From positions 124,001 through 188,000 of the forward strand of contig CAJXJR010000006.1 of the NCBI GenBank assembly GCA_913055155.1: a DNA stretch of 64,000 bases. Reading direction: 5' to 3'. Below are positions 19,423 to 28,181 of this stretch, piece after piece. The stretch comes from an uncultured Erythrobacter sp. Its GTDB lineage: Bacteria > Pseudomonadota > Alphaproteobacteria > Sphingomonadales > Sphingomonadaceae. Both the position numbers and the translations under genes were made by a program. The first letter of the stretch is position 1; the number at the start of each line of letters is the position of its first letter. The notes beneath the pieces are model-generated. The model was not told the DNA's origin and ran no database searches. It saw only the letters and a program-made list of their open reading frames with translations.

Positions 19423-19599
19423 CTAGCTGTCGTCGACCACGTCGGCACCCGGGCCGTTCTTCTTGATCGATTCGATGGCGTTCTTGGCGCTCGCCTTGGA
19501 GGCATAGCCCTCGGTCGAGAACATGATCTCGTCGTTGTACTTGAAGCGCACGCGGAACTCGCCTGCCTTGTCCTTATAGATCTGGAAATGGTGTGCCAT
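19423..19599 (-). CDS. YegP/DUF1508 family small protein
   Basis: A 58-residue protein matching the DUF1508/YegP repeat: an HHFQIYKDKAGEFRVRFKYNDE strand pair, then SKASAKNAIESIKKN. E. coli YegP carries two such repeats; this has one. Function is unknown. The ATG at 19599 starts the conserved domain at residue 2 and follows a GGGAGACC motif, so the extra upstream codons are rejected. Confidence 0.85.
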   Translation of the reverse strand: MAHHFQIYKDKAGEFRVRFKYNDEIMFSTEGYASKASAKNAIESIKKNGPGADVVDDS

Positions 19600-19656
19600 T
19601 CGTATGGTCTCCCGTTGGTTAGGCGGGCAGCACCATAACAAAGAACAACGCCTTGG

Positions 19657-20769
19657 CTAGGCCGGGTTTTCGGTCGCGAAGCGGACGGGCGAATAAAGGC
19701 ACTCGTCCAGCCGCTCTGTCATCGCATCGCGCGGCTGGCGCAGCAGCAATTGCGCGGCGAAACGCGCGGCGGCAGGCGCAGTCTGGATGCCGTAGCCACC
19801 CTGGCCGGCAAACCAGAAGAACCCGTCGACCTGCGGATCGTAGCCGTACACCGGCAGGCGATCGGGAGAGAAGCTGCGCAGCCCTGCCCACTTGCGTTCC
19901 ACCGCCTGGATCTTCCAGTCGACCACGTGTTCGAAACGGTCGATGGCCAGCGCCACGTCGTATTCTTCGGGCGCGGCGTCGCACGGCTCGCTCGGCGTCT
20001 CGTCGTGCGGGCTCAGCCAGATCCGGCCGTTGTCCGGGCGGAAATAGAAATCCCCGGCGATATCCAGCGTCAGCGGCAGTTCGGCGGGCGGCGCGGGATC
20101 GACTCGCAATTGCGCCACCGTGCGGCGCAGGGGCTGGATACCAAGCGCGTCTGCCCCGCACAGCTGTGCCACCCGGTCTGCCCAGGCGCCCGCCGCATCC
20201 ACCAGCACGGCGGCGCGCACTTCGCCCGCCGCGCCGAAATCAAGGCGCCAGGCCTGGCCGTCGCGGTTTGCCGCCTGCAGGCGATGCCGCGTGCGCAAGT
20301 CCACGCCGCCGGACCGGGCGCGCGCGAGGTAATGCTGGTGCAGGCCCGCCACGTCGATATCGGCACAATTGGGCTGGCTGAGCGCCTGCACCCATTCGCG
20401 GCGCACACCGGGCAGCATGGCCTCCAGTCCCGCACGATCCAGCCGGTTGATGGTCACGCCCGAATCGCAGAACCGTTCGAGGAAAGCCTCGACCTCGTCG
20501 TCCTGCCCCTCTCGCGCAACATACAGGCCGCCGCGCGGGCGCAGGAAGCCGCCATCATGCAGGTATTGGCCCGAAGCCAGCGTCAGCGGCACGATGTCCG
20601 GCCCGCCATAGCATTCCTCGCGAAAGGCGGCTGAGCGGCCCGTGGTGTGATAGCCGGGGAAGTCCTCGGCCTCGCACAGTGCCACACGGGCGTGCGGCGC
20701 CAGTTCGGCGGCAATGCTGGCGCCGGCCATCCCAGCGCCGATCACGGCGATGTCGTAGGTCTCGTTCAT
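19657..20769 (-). CDS. FAD-dependent amine/glycine oxidase family protein (DAO superfamily)
   Basis: A 370-residue flavoprotein. The dinucleotide motif IAVIGAGMAGASIA occupies about residues 6-19, and the second FAD contact, FWFAGQGGYGIQTAPA, lies near 320. The DAO fold oxidises amines of amino acids or hydroxy acids, with D-arginine or glycine oxidases as relatives, but no motif fixes the substrate. The ATG at 20769 gives the FAD motif at the N-terminus, whereas the frame continues upstream inside the hydrolase gene. It follows that hydrolase by eight bases, implying one transcript. Confidence 0.85.
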   Translation of the reverse strand: MNETYDIAVIGAGMAGASIAAELAPHARVALCEAEDFPGYHTTGRSAAFREECYGGPDIVPLTLASGQYLHDGGFLRPRGGLYVAREGQDDEVEAFLERFCDSGVTINRLDRAGLEAMLPGVRREWVQALSQPNCADIDVAGLHQHYLARARSGGVDLRTRHRLQAANRDGQAWRLDFGAAGEVRAAVLVDAAGAWADRVAQLCGADALGIQPLRRTVAQLRVDPAPPAELPLTLDIAGDFYFRPDNGRIWLSPHDETPSEPCDAAPEEYDVALAIDRFEHVVDWKIQAVERKWAGLRSFSPDRLPVYGYDPQVDGFFWFAGQGGYGIQTAPAAARFAAQLLLRQPRDAMTERLDECLYSPVRFATENPA

Positions 20770-20777
20770 GCCTTGGC

Positions 20778-21758
20778 TCAGCTCTTTACGCGGCGTGCCA
20801 GGAAGTCGTCGATGGCCGCCAGCGCCCGGTTTCGCACGCTGTCCTCCTCGCGCAGGATCTCGTGCCGGGCATCCTTGCCGAACACCAGCGCCTCGACATC
20901 GGGAAGCCGTGCAACGGCGCTGCGGATCGCGGACGGGCTGACGAGCCGGTCTGCGTCGGTGGCGACGATGAAAACGGTCACCTGCACGCCTTCCAGCGCG
21001 CCGGACCGGAACATCTCGGTGGAGCTTTCGGCGGCCGCCTTCACCCAGGCCCAGCTGCCGGGGCCCAGCCGCAGTTCGGGCCGCTCCCGGCGCCACCAGG
21101 CCTCGTCCTCGTAGCGCGCATCGTCATGCGTCAGCAGCGTCTGCCGCCGCGCCAGCGTGGTTGCCGGCTTTTCGCTGATCTTCCACGCCGGTCGCCGGGG
21201 ATCGCCCAGCTTCACCATCAGCCCGGCAAAGGCGCGCTTGGCGGGCAGCGGCAGGCTTTCGGGGAACACATCGAGCATCGGCGCCGACAGCACCAGCGCA
21301 TCGGGCGCGGGTTGCAGCGCCTGTTCCATCACCGCGCGCAAGGTCAGGTGGCCGCCCATCGAATGGCCTGCCAGCACCAGTGGGCCCTGGCGACCTTCGG
21401 CCCAGTCGCGCCAGAAGTGCGCAAGATCGGCAATCCACAGTGCGAAGTCGTCGATATGGCCTGTGCTGTCGTCCTTGCCGAGCCGCCCCGAACCGCCCTG
21501 CCCGCGCCAGTCGGCCGCAGTGACGCGCCAGCCCCGCAGGCGCCAGTGCTCGAAGCTTTCCAGGTATTTCTCGTAGGCATCGCCGCGCCCGGCCATGAAC
21601 AGGATGGAACCACGCAGCGCCGTGCCCGCAGGCGGGTCGGGCCACTCGATAGCGCGGATTTCGTGCCCGTCGGGGGCCACCCACATGGTCTCGCGCGCGG
21701 CCTGCGGAATGGCGCGGCGATCGAAATCCGCGGGAACCGGGGTACTTGCTTGGCTAAT
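20778..21758 (-). CDS. Alpha/beta hydrolase, lysophospholipase/monoacylglycerol lipase type, with probable ATT start
   Basis: A serine hydrolase of the Hydrolase_4 (lysophospholipase) group. The nucleophile elbow GHSMGG, the WRGQGGSGR oxyanion region and a C-terminal ARHEIL histidine are clear. The first ATG in frame is at 21686 (302 residues) but has no good ribosome binding site. The frame stays open upstream with protein-like residues (ADFDRRAIPQAARE) and no ATG, GTG or TTG. An exact AGGAGG, five bases before an in-frame ATT at 21758, suggests AUU initiation and 326 residues. The function call is firm; the start is inference. Confidence 0.82.
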   Translation of the reverse strand: MSQASTPVPADFDRRAIPQAARETMWVAPDGHEIRAIEWPDPPAGTALRGSILFMAGRGDAYEKYLESFEHWRLRGWRVTAADWRGQGGSGRLGKDDSTGHIDDFALWIADLAHFWRDWAEGRQGPLVLAGHSMGGHLTLRAVMEQALQPAPDALVLSAPMLDVFPESLPLPAKRAFAGLMVKLGDPRRPAWKISEKPATTLARRQTLLTHDDARYEDEAWWRRERPELRLGPGSWAWVKAAAESSTEMFRSGALEGVQVTVFIVATDADRLVSPSAIRSAVARLPDVEALVFGKDARHEILREEDSVRNRALAAIDDFLARRVKS

Positions 21759-21837
21759 TCCAACCTCCTGCCTGTGGTTACTTTTTGGTAAGCCATGCGC
21801 GCTAGCACAAGGCTCGAAGGACTAACCGGGGGCCTCG

Positions 21838-22329
21838 ATGCTAGACGATCCAATCAAGTACGGACTGCTTGCCGCCTTGGCAATTGCACTGGTGGTGGCA
21901 GCTGTCACCGACCTCAAGAGCCGTCGTATCGCCAACTGGCTGAACGCAGCCATCGCCATCGGCGCACCGTTTTTCTGGATCGCCAGCGGGCTTTCGTTCT
22001 GGCCGGAAATCGCTGCACAGATCGGCATCGCCGTGGCGACCTTCGCGGTGCTTTCCGTGCTGTTCGCGATCAAGGCAATGGGCGGCGGCGACGTGAAGCT
22101 GCTGACCGCGCTGGCCCTGTGGATCTCTCCTGCACTCTACCTCAAGCTCATCATCATGATGGCGCTGCTGGGCGGCGTGCTGACCCTGGTCTTCGGCGGC
22201 TGGAATGTGATGCGCCGCAACAAGAACCGTCTCACCATCCCTTACGGAGTCGCCATTTCGGCGGCCGGCCTGTGGGTGCTCGGCACCTTCTACATGCCCG
22301 CTGCCGCCATGGCGGGCGTGGGGCAGTGA
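21838..22329 (+). CDS. cpaA: CpaA, type IV prepilin peptidase (A24) of the Tad/Cpa pilus
   Basis: A 163-residue polytopic membrane protease. The two catalytic aspartates are Asp25 (AVTDLKSRRI) and Asp85 (GGGDVKLL), the hallmarks of A24 peptidases. It lacks the N-terminal methylase domain, as is normal for the CpaA/TadV branch. It cleaves the leader of Flp-type prepilins, yet no pilin gene is found in the window. It opens the cpa cluster and is separated from cpaB by 75 bases. Confidence 0.93.
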   Translation: MLDDPIKYGLLAALAIALVVAAVTDLKSRRIANWLNAAIAIGAPFFWIASGLSFWPEIAAQIGIAVATFAVLSVLFAIKAMGGGDVKLLTALALWISPALYLKLIIMMALLGGVLTLVFGGWNVMRRNKNRLTIPYGVAISAAGLWVLGTFYMPAAAMAGVGQ

Positions 22330-22404
22330 ACCTGATTTTAACCAATCGTCCCGTATTCGACACGAAGCATAATGCAAGGACCATCTGAGGGGGCTTGACG
22401 CACC

Positions 22405-23511
22405 ATGGACAAGAAGAAACTTATTCTGCTGGTGGGGGCGCTGATCGTTGCGATCGGCACGGCCTTCCTTGCCCGCAGCATGTTCGCCGGTGCCTCGGCA
22501 CCCCAGGCCGAGGCCGCCGCCGAAGTCGAGCCGACCGGCCCGAAGGTGCTGGTTGCCAAGCGCGGCCTGCCCGTCGGCACCATCATCACGGCCGATGCCG
22601 TGGCTTACCAGCTGTGGCCGCAGGAACTGGTGCAGGACGCCTACTTCATCGACGGCGAAGCCGACATGACCGCGCTGCTGGGCACCGTGGTGCGCCATCC
22701 GATTACTGCCGGCGAGCCGGTAACCCAGGGCTCGCTCGTCGCGCCGGGTGACCGTGGCTTCCTGGCCGCAGCGCTTGGTCCGGGCATGCGTGCCGTCACC
22801 GTTCCGGTGTCCGCGCGCACCGGTGTGGCCGGCTTCGTTTTCCCGGGTGACCGCGTGGACATGGTGCTGACGCAGACCGTGACCGGTGACGAGGGCGAGG
22901 CCCTGCGCACTTCGGAAACGATCCTTACCAACCTGCGCGTGCTGGCCACCGACCAGTCGACCGAAACCACCACCACCGAGGACGGTCGCACCGTGGTTCG
23001 CGCCTTCCGCACGGTGACGATGGAAGTAACGCCGCGCATTGCCGAGAAGATTGCCGTGGCGCAGACCATCGGCACGCTCAGCCTGTCGCTGCGCTCGATC
23101 GCCGACAACCAGGCCGAACTCGAACGCGCCATTGCCAACGGCGAAGTCGATCTGCCGGAAGACGCCACGCCCGAAGAGGAAGAGCGTATCCTGCGGGCTG
23201 CCATGTCGCGTCCGGGCGAAGGTGCCACCACCTTCCAGACCGGCGGTGACGTGTCGCGCTTCCAGCGTCGCACCCTGCCCCCGCAGGGCGGCAACGACAA
23301 CGGCGGTGGCCGCAATCAGGCCGCCGTGCAGATGACCCCGGGTATCACGGCCAATGCCGCGCCCACCGGTCCCACGGTCCGCGTGACGCGTGGCAAGTCC
23401 ACCACCGAAACCCCCGTCGGTCGCGGCGCGGGTGCCCTGCTCGACCGCCAGGCCGGGGCCATGGGTGAAGGCGCACGTGTCGGCTCGGTCGGCATGTCGA
23501 CCCTGCGGTGA
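22405..23511 (+). CDS. cpaB: CpaB/RcpC, Flp pilus assembly protein with SAF domain
   Basis: A 368-residue protein with an N-terminal membrane anchor (KKLILLVGALIVAIGTAFLA). A SAF domain starts near residue 48 (KVLVAKRGLPVGTIITADAV), then comes the RcpC/CpaB core with PVSARTGVAGFVFPGDRVDM. The C-terminal 80 residues are Gly/Asn/Arg-rich and look disordered. CpaB is thought to link the secretin with the inner-membrane machinery, possibly through peptidoglycan contacts. The stop overlaps a GTG that begins the junction sequence shared with the cpaC/cpaD boundary. Confidence 0.93.
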   Translation: MDKKKLILLVGALIVAIGTAFLARSMFAGASAPQAEAAAEVEPTGPKVLVAKRGLPVGTIITADAVAYQLWPQELVQDAYFIDGEADMTALLGTVVRHPITAGEPVTQGSLVAPGDRGFLAAALGPGMRAVTVPVSARTGVAGFVFPGDRVDMVLTQTVTGDEGEALRTSETILTNLRVLATDQSTETTTTEDGRTVVRAFRTVTMEVTPRIAEKIAVAQTIGTLSLSLRSIADNQAELERAIANGEVDLPEDATPEEEERILRAAMSRPGEGATTFQTGGDVSRFQRRTLPPQGGNDNGGGRNQAAVQMTPGITANAAPTGPTVRVTRGKSTTETPVGRGAGALLDRQAGAMGEGARVGSVGMSTLR

Positions 23512-23576
23512 TCGCCATGACCATGATTCAAACCAAACCCACGATTTCCTCTGGAAACGCACCGAAAGGCAAGACG

Positions 23577-25151
23577 ATGAAAAGCCGCCTTTTCAAGACC
23601 GTGCTGAGCGCCGCATGCGCCCTTGCACCGCTGGCCGCCGTGCCGGCAGGGACCGCAAACGCCCAGTCCGCCGTCAGCCCGGCACAGGACATCGTCCTGT
23701 CCATCGGCCGCGGCGAACTGATTACGGTTCCCGGCAACATGGCCGACATCTTCGTGTCGAACGACACTGTCGCCGACGTGCAGGTGAAGTCGCAGCGCCA
23801 GCTGTATGTCTTCGGTATCTCCGGTGGCGAGACCACGGTCTATGCCAGCAATGCCGCGGGCGACATCATCTGGTCCGCCAATATCCGCGTGGGCTCGAAC
23901 ATCGACTCGATCGACCAGATGCTCAGCCTCGCCATGCCCGAAGCCGACATCCGCGTCGCCACCATGGGCAGCAATACCGTGCTGCTGACCGGCACCGTGG
24001 CCGCGCCGGAAGACGCCGCCGAAGCGGAACGCCTGGTGCAGGCCTTCATCGGTGACGATGCCAACGTGATCTCGCGCCTGCGCATGGCCACGCCGCTGCA
24101 GGTCAACCTGCGCGTGCGCTTTGCCGAAGTCAGCCGTTCGCTGACGCGTAACATCGGCGCCAACCTGACCACGATCGACGGCACGGGCGGTTTCCTGTTC
24201 GGCCTCAACCGTGGCCGTGCGGCTGCCGAGACATTCGTACCGGGTTCCGGCGCGCTGGGCATGGGCACCGAAACCACCGTGACGCTGCCCGACGGCACCA
24301 CCATCAGCGGCACCAATATCGTGCCCAACAGCCCGCAAACCACGCTGGGCGGTGTGGGTGAGTTCCTCGGCCTCGACATCGCCGGCGCGCTCGACCTGGG
24401 TGAACAGCGCGGCCTCGTTACCACGCTGTCGCAGCCCAACCTCACCGCGCTTTCGGGCGAAACCGCCGAATTCCTCGCCGGTGGCGAATTCCCGATCCCG
24501 CTGTCACAGGGCCTGGGCACGACCACCATCGAGTACAAGAAATTCGGTGTCAGCCTGGCCTATACGCCCACCGTGCTGGCCAACGGTCGTATCGCCCTGC
24601 GCGTGCGTCCGGAAGTTTCCGAACTTTCCAGCCAGGGTGCCGTCACGCTGAACGGCTTCCAGGTCCCTGCCCTCACCATCCGCCGTGCGGAAACCTCGGT
24701 GGAACTGGGTTCCGGCGAAAGCATCATGATCGCCGGCCTGCTGTCGAACAACGCACAGCACACGATCGACCAGGCACCGGGCGTGGGTGATATCCCGATC
24801 CTTGGCAACCTGTTCCGCTCGACCGACTTCCGTCGCGGCGAAACCGAACTGGTTATCGTTATCACGCCTTACCTGGTGGAACCGGTCGACGACCGCGACA
24901 TCCACCTGCCGACCGATGGTTTCCAGGTGCCCACGGCTGCTTCGCAGTTCCTGATGGGCCAGGAAACCAATGGCACCAGTGGTGCGCAGCGCCCGCTGCC
25001 GCGTGCCGCGAACCCGGCACCTGACGGACCGGAGGTCAGCGTGGCCGACCAGGACGGAACGGCGCTGGCCGCTGGCGAAAGCCCCGCCGGCAGCGCCACC
25101 AATACCGCCGCGGCCGCCGCGCCCGGCTTCAGCATCGCAAACGGGGAGTGA
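23577..25151 (+). CDS. cpaC: CpaC/RcpA, outer-membrane secretin of the Flp pilus
   Basis: A 524-residue secretin. A signal peptide (MKSRLFK to about residue 29) is followed by the pilus N-domain (DIVLSIGRGELITVPGNMADI) and a BON-like segment. The secretin core is at about residues 250-430 and ends with the signature VGDIPILGNLFRSTDF and an ITPYLVEPV strand. The tail is Ala/Pro-rich. The frame is open from 23508, with possible starts at 23508 (GTG), 23517 and 23523. The ATG at 23577 is chosen for its AAAGG motif and proper signal peptide, but an upstream start is possible. Confidence 0.9.
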   Translation: MKSRLFKTVLSAACALAPLAAVPAGTANAQSAVSPAQDIVLSIGRGELITVPGNMADIFVSNDTVADVQVKSQRQLYVFGISGGETTVYASNAAGDIIWSANIRVGSNIDSIDQMLSLAMPEADIRVATMGSNTVLLTGTVAAPEDAAEAERLVQAFIGDDANVISRLRMATPLQVNLRVRFAEVSRSLTRNIGANLTTIDGTGGFLFGLNRGRAAAETFVPGSGALGMGTETTVTLPDGTTISGTNIVPNSPQTTLGGVGEFLGLDIAGALDLGEQRGLVTTLSQPNLTALSGETAEFLAGGEFPIPLSQGLGTTTIEYKKFGVSLAYTPTVLANGRIALRVRPEVSELSSQGAVTLNGFQVPALTIRRAETSVELGSGESIMIAGLLSNNAQHTIDQAPGVGDIPILGNLFRSTDFRRGETELVIVITPYLVEPVDDRDIHLPTDGFQVPTAASQFLMGQETNGTSGAQRPLPRAANPAPDGPEVSVADQDGTALAAGESPAGSATNTAAAAAPGFSIANGE

Positions 25152-25156
25152 TCGCC

Positions 25157-25807
25157 ATGACCATCAGCTTCAAACGTGCTGCCAGTTCCGCACTGGCGAT
25201 CTCGCTCGGCCTCGGCCTCGCTGCCTGCGGGGGCGCCATCGAAGGCAACAACTACTCGCTCAACAGCGTGAAACAGCCGGTTGTCGAGCGCAGCAACTTC
25301 GTGCTCGACCTGCGCACCAGCCCTGCCGGCCTCGATGCCATGGAGCAGAGCCGCCTGAACGACTGGTTCGCCACGCTCGACCTTGGTTACGGCGATCGCG
25401 TCGCCATCGATACCGCCGTCACCAATCCCGCCGTGCGCGAGGACGTGGCATCGGTTGCCGGACGCTACGGCATCCTGGTGGCCGACGGTGCGCCGATCAC
25501 CCAGGGTTATGTCGAGCCCGGCAATGTCCGCGTGGTCGTCACCCGCTCCACCGCTTCGGTGCCGGGCTGCCCGGACTGGTCGGAAGGCTACGGCTTCCAG
25601 CGTGACAACTTCACCTCCGACGGCTTCGGCTGCGCGGTCAACGGCAACCTGGCGGCGATGGTCGCCGATCCGGAACACCTGCTCGAAGGAGCAGAGGGCA
25701 CCGGCGACACGGTCGTCATGAGCTCGAACCGCGCCATCGAGACCTTCCGCAACCAGGAGCCGACCGGCGCCGGCGGCCTTCCGCAAATCTCGTCTGAAGG
25801 GAACTGA
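25157..25807 (+). CDS. cpaD: CpaD, Flp pilus assembly lipoprotein
   Basis: A 216-residue lipoprotein with a lipobox cysteine near residue 23 (GLGLAACGG). The CpaD signature GFGCAVNGNLAAMVADPEHLLEG near 155-177 identifies it, helped by position between the secretin and cpaE. It is predicted to support secretin assembly or stability at the outer membrane. The ATG at 25157 lies eight bases after GGGGAG. A GTG at 25148 overlapping the cpaC stop is an alternative. Confidence 0.9.
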   Translation: MTISFKRAASSALAISLGLGLAACGGAIEGNNYSLNSVKQPVVERSNFVLDLRTSPAGLDAMEQSRLNDWFATLDLGYGDRVAIDTAVTNPAVREDVASVAGRYGILVADGAPITQGYVEPGNVRVVVTRSTASVPGCPDWSEGYGFQRDNFTSDGFGCAVNGNLAAMVADPEHLLEGAEGTGDTVVMSSNRAIETFRNQEPTGAGGLPQISSEGN

Positions 25808-25810
25808 TCC

Positions 25811-27109
25811 ATGAACTCGCCATTCAAAACCGGTTCGATGGGCAATCGCGAGCCCTTCTCCGCCTTCATCTGCGACGAAAGCGCGCTCGACGTGCTGCGT
25901 CCGGTGGTCATCGAAATGGGCTGGCAGCCCGAGAAGTGCAACAAGGGTGGCCTGCGTAACGCCATCCAGTCGCTCTCGATCGCCGCAAGCCCGGCCATCC
26001 TGATGGTCGACCTGTCGGAAAGCGGCGACCCGCTGAACGACATCAACGCCCTGGCCGAGGTCTGCGAACCCGGTACGGTGGTGATCGCGGTCGGCCAGGT
26101 GAACGACGTGCGCCTCTATCGCGACCTGCTCGCCAGCGGCATCCACGACTACCTGCTGAAACCGCTTTCGGCCGGCCAGTTGCGCGATGCGCTGACACAG
26201 GCGCAGGCGGTGTTCTCCTCCCCTCGCAATGCCGAGGGCGAAGGCGAGCACGAACATGTCGCCACGGCCGTTGTCGGCACGCGCGGCGGTGTGGGTGCCA
26301 GCACCCTGGCCACCTCGCTTGCCTGGCTGTTCGCCAGCGAACACCAGCGTTCGACGGCGCTGTTCGACCTCGACGTGCACTTCGGCACCGGCGCCCTGGC
26401 GCTGGACCTGGAGCCGGGCCGCGGCCTGACCGACGCCATCGAGAACCCCAGCCGCATCGACGGCCTGTTCATCGAACGCGCCATGATCCGCGCCAACGAC
26501 AACCTGGCGATCATGTCTGCCGAGGCCCCGATCAACTCTCCGCTGATGACGGACGGCACCGCCTTCCTGCAGCTGGAAGAGGAGTTCCGCCAAGCCTTCG
26601 ACATGACCGTGATCGACCTGCCGCGCAACATGCTGATCAACTTCCCGCACCTGCTGACGGACGTGAACGTGGTGACCCTGGTCACCGAGCTCACCCTGGC
26701 ATCGGCGCGCGACACGATCCGCATCCTGTCGTGGCTCAAGCAGAACGCTCCGGCCTGCCACCCGCTGATCGTGTGCAACAAGGTGCAGTCGGGTGCTGCC
26801 GAAATCAGCAAGGCCGATTTCGAGGCTTCGATCGAACGCAAGATCAACTTCCAGATCCCGTTCGACCAGAAGGCCGCGGCCAATGCCGCAAAGCTGGGCC
26901 AGACTTTCGTCGAAGCCAACAAGGCATCGAAGACGGTCGCGCCGATCCGCGAGATCTCGAAGATGATCGTGGGCGTGTCGGAAGACGACGGCGCCAGCAT
27001 CGAAGAAGCCGGCAAGAAGGGCTCCATGCTCGGCGGTTTCGACCTCAAGTCGCTGCTGGGCGGGGCCACCGCCAAGAAGGACAAGGCCGCGGCAGAACCT
27101 GCCGAGTAA
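25811..27109 (+). CDS. cpaE: CpaE/TadZ, pilus localisation ATPase
   Basis: A 432-residue protein with an N-terminal atypical receiver-like domain (about 15-135) and a C-terminal ParA/MinD-like ATPase domain. The deviant Walker A is degenerate: TRGGVGAST at 157-165 lacks both lysines of the usual KGGVGKT, having Arg158 and Ala163. Such changes are common in TadZ proteins, which act mainly as polar localisation factors. The AAGGGAA motif upstream supports the ATG. A strong hairpin, not cpaF, follows. Confidence 0.92.
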   Translation: MNSPFKTGSMGNREPFSAFICDESALDVLRPVVIEMGWQPEKCNKGGLRNAIQSLSIAASPAILMVDLSESGDPLNDINALAEVCEPGTVVIAVGQVNDVRLYRDLLASGIHDYLLKPLSAGQLRDALTQAQAVFSSPRNAEGEGEHEHVATAVVGTRGGVGASTLATSLAWLFASEHQRSTALFDLDVHFGTGALALDLEPGRGLTDAIENPSRIDGLFIERAMIRANDNLAIMSAEAPINSPLMTDGTAFLQLEEEFRQAFDMTVIDLPRNMLINFPHLLTDVNVVTLVTELTLASARDTIRILSWLKQNAPACHPLIVCNKVQSGAAEISKADFEASIERKINFQIPFDQKAAANAAKLGQTFVEANKASKTVAPIREISKMIVGVSEDDGASIEEAGKKGSMLGGFDLKSLLGGATAKKDKAAAEPAE

Positions 27110-27117
27110 GCCTGACG

Positions 27118-27149
27118 ATACGCGGGCCCGGCCACCCCGGCCCGCGTAT
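27118..27149 (+). terminator. Stable hairpin between cpaE and tadB
   Basis: Perfect 11-bp stem ATACGCGGGCC / GGCCCGCGTAT with a 10-base loop, starting 9 bases after the cpaE stop. There is no U-tract, so it may be an mRNA-stability element or a leaky terminator splitting the pilus operon. It occupies the place where cpaF normally lies. Confidence 0.6.
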
Positions 27150-27189
27150 TCGACACTGCAACTGACCGACGTTTGAAAGAAGGGTTTCC

Positions 27190-28161
27190 ATGAGCATTAT
27201 CCAGATTCTGCTGCTGGCCGGTGGCCTCATGACCCTGATGATCCTGGGCTATCTGCTGATGGCGGGCTCGTCCCCGTCGAAGGAGAGCCAGCGTCGTCTG
27301 CAGGCCGTGCGCTTCCGCCACTCGGAAAGCACCACGGACCGGGTCGAAAGCCAGCTGAAAAAGGCGATTGCCGCGCGCAAGCCCAAGCAGTTCAGTCGCG
27401 CCGGCGCCGACTCGCGCCTCGCCGCCCTGCAGCTGCGGCTGGATCGCACCGGCATGGGCTGGACCCTGTCGCAATACATGTATGCCTCGCTGGGCATTGC
27501 CCTGACGGTTACGGCCCTGCTGTACCTGCGCTCGGGCGCGGCACTGCTGTCGCTGGGGATCGGCGTGCTGGCCGGTGCCGGCCTGCCGCACTTCATTGTC
27601 GGCTATTTCATCAAGCGCCGGACCAACAATTTCAATGCCAAGTTCCCCGACGGTATCGAGCTGCTGGTGCGCGGCCTGCGCTCCGGCCTGCCGGTGACCG
27701 AGACGCTGGGCGTTGTCGCCAGCGAAGTTCCCGGCCCCGTCGGCGCGGAATTCCGCGCGGTCACCGAACGCATCAAGATCGGCCGTACGATGGAGGAAGC
27801 GCTCCAGGAAACCGCCGACAAGCTGGGTACGGCGGAATTCCAGTTCTTCGTCATTACCCTCGCCATCCAGCGCGAGACGGGTGGTAACCTGGCAGAGACG
27901 CTGTCGAACCTGGCAGACGTGCTGCGCAAGCGCGCCCAGATGAAGCTGAAGATCAAGGCCATGAGCTCTGAATCCAAGGCATCTGCCTACATCGTGGGTG
28001 CCCTGCCCTTCATCGTGTTCGGCCTGATCTACTGGATCAACCCCAACTACATCGGCGGCTTCTTCACCGATGACCGCCTGATCGTGACCGGCCTTGGCGG
28101 GCTGGTGTGGATGAGCATCGGCGCCTTTATCATGGCCAAGATGGTCAGCTTCGAGATCTGA
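27190..28161 (+). CDS. tadB: TadB, inner-membrane platform protein of the Flp pilus
   Basis: A 323-residue type II secretion F-domain protein with N-terminal membrane segments, a central cytoplasmic helical domain (FPDGIELLVRGLRSGLPVTETL, ERETGGNLAETL-like motif at about 235-246), and two C-terminal membrane helices. TadB and TadC form the platform that couples the motor ATPase to pilin polymerisation. An AAGGG motif precedes the ATG at 27190. tadC follows 20 bases later. Confidence 0.93.
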   Translation: MSIIQILLLAGGLMTLMILGYLLMAGSSPSKESQRRLQAVRFRHSESTTDRVESQLKKAIAARKPKQFSRAGADSRLAALQLRLDRTGMGWTLSQYMYASLGIALTVTALLYLRSGAALLSLGIGVLAGAGLPHFIVGYFIKRRTNNFNAKFPDGIELLVRGLRSGLPVTETLGVVASEVPGPVGAEFRAVTERIKIGRTMEEALQETADKLGTAEFQFFVITLAIQRETGGNLAETLSNLADVLRKRAQMKLKIKAMSSESKASAYIVGALPFIVFGLIYWINPNYIGGFFTDDRLIVTGLGGLVWMSIGAFIMAKMVSFEI

Positions 28162-28181
28162 GCGCGGAGGACACAGGAACC

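Noticed and set aside
26281-26310. Loss of both Walker A lysines in CpaE as a sign of gene decay
   Set aside because: TadZ-family proteins are often degenerate here, and the rest of the gene is intact.
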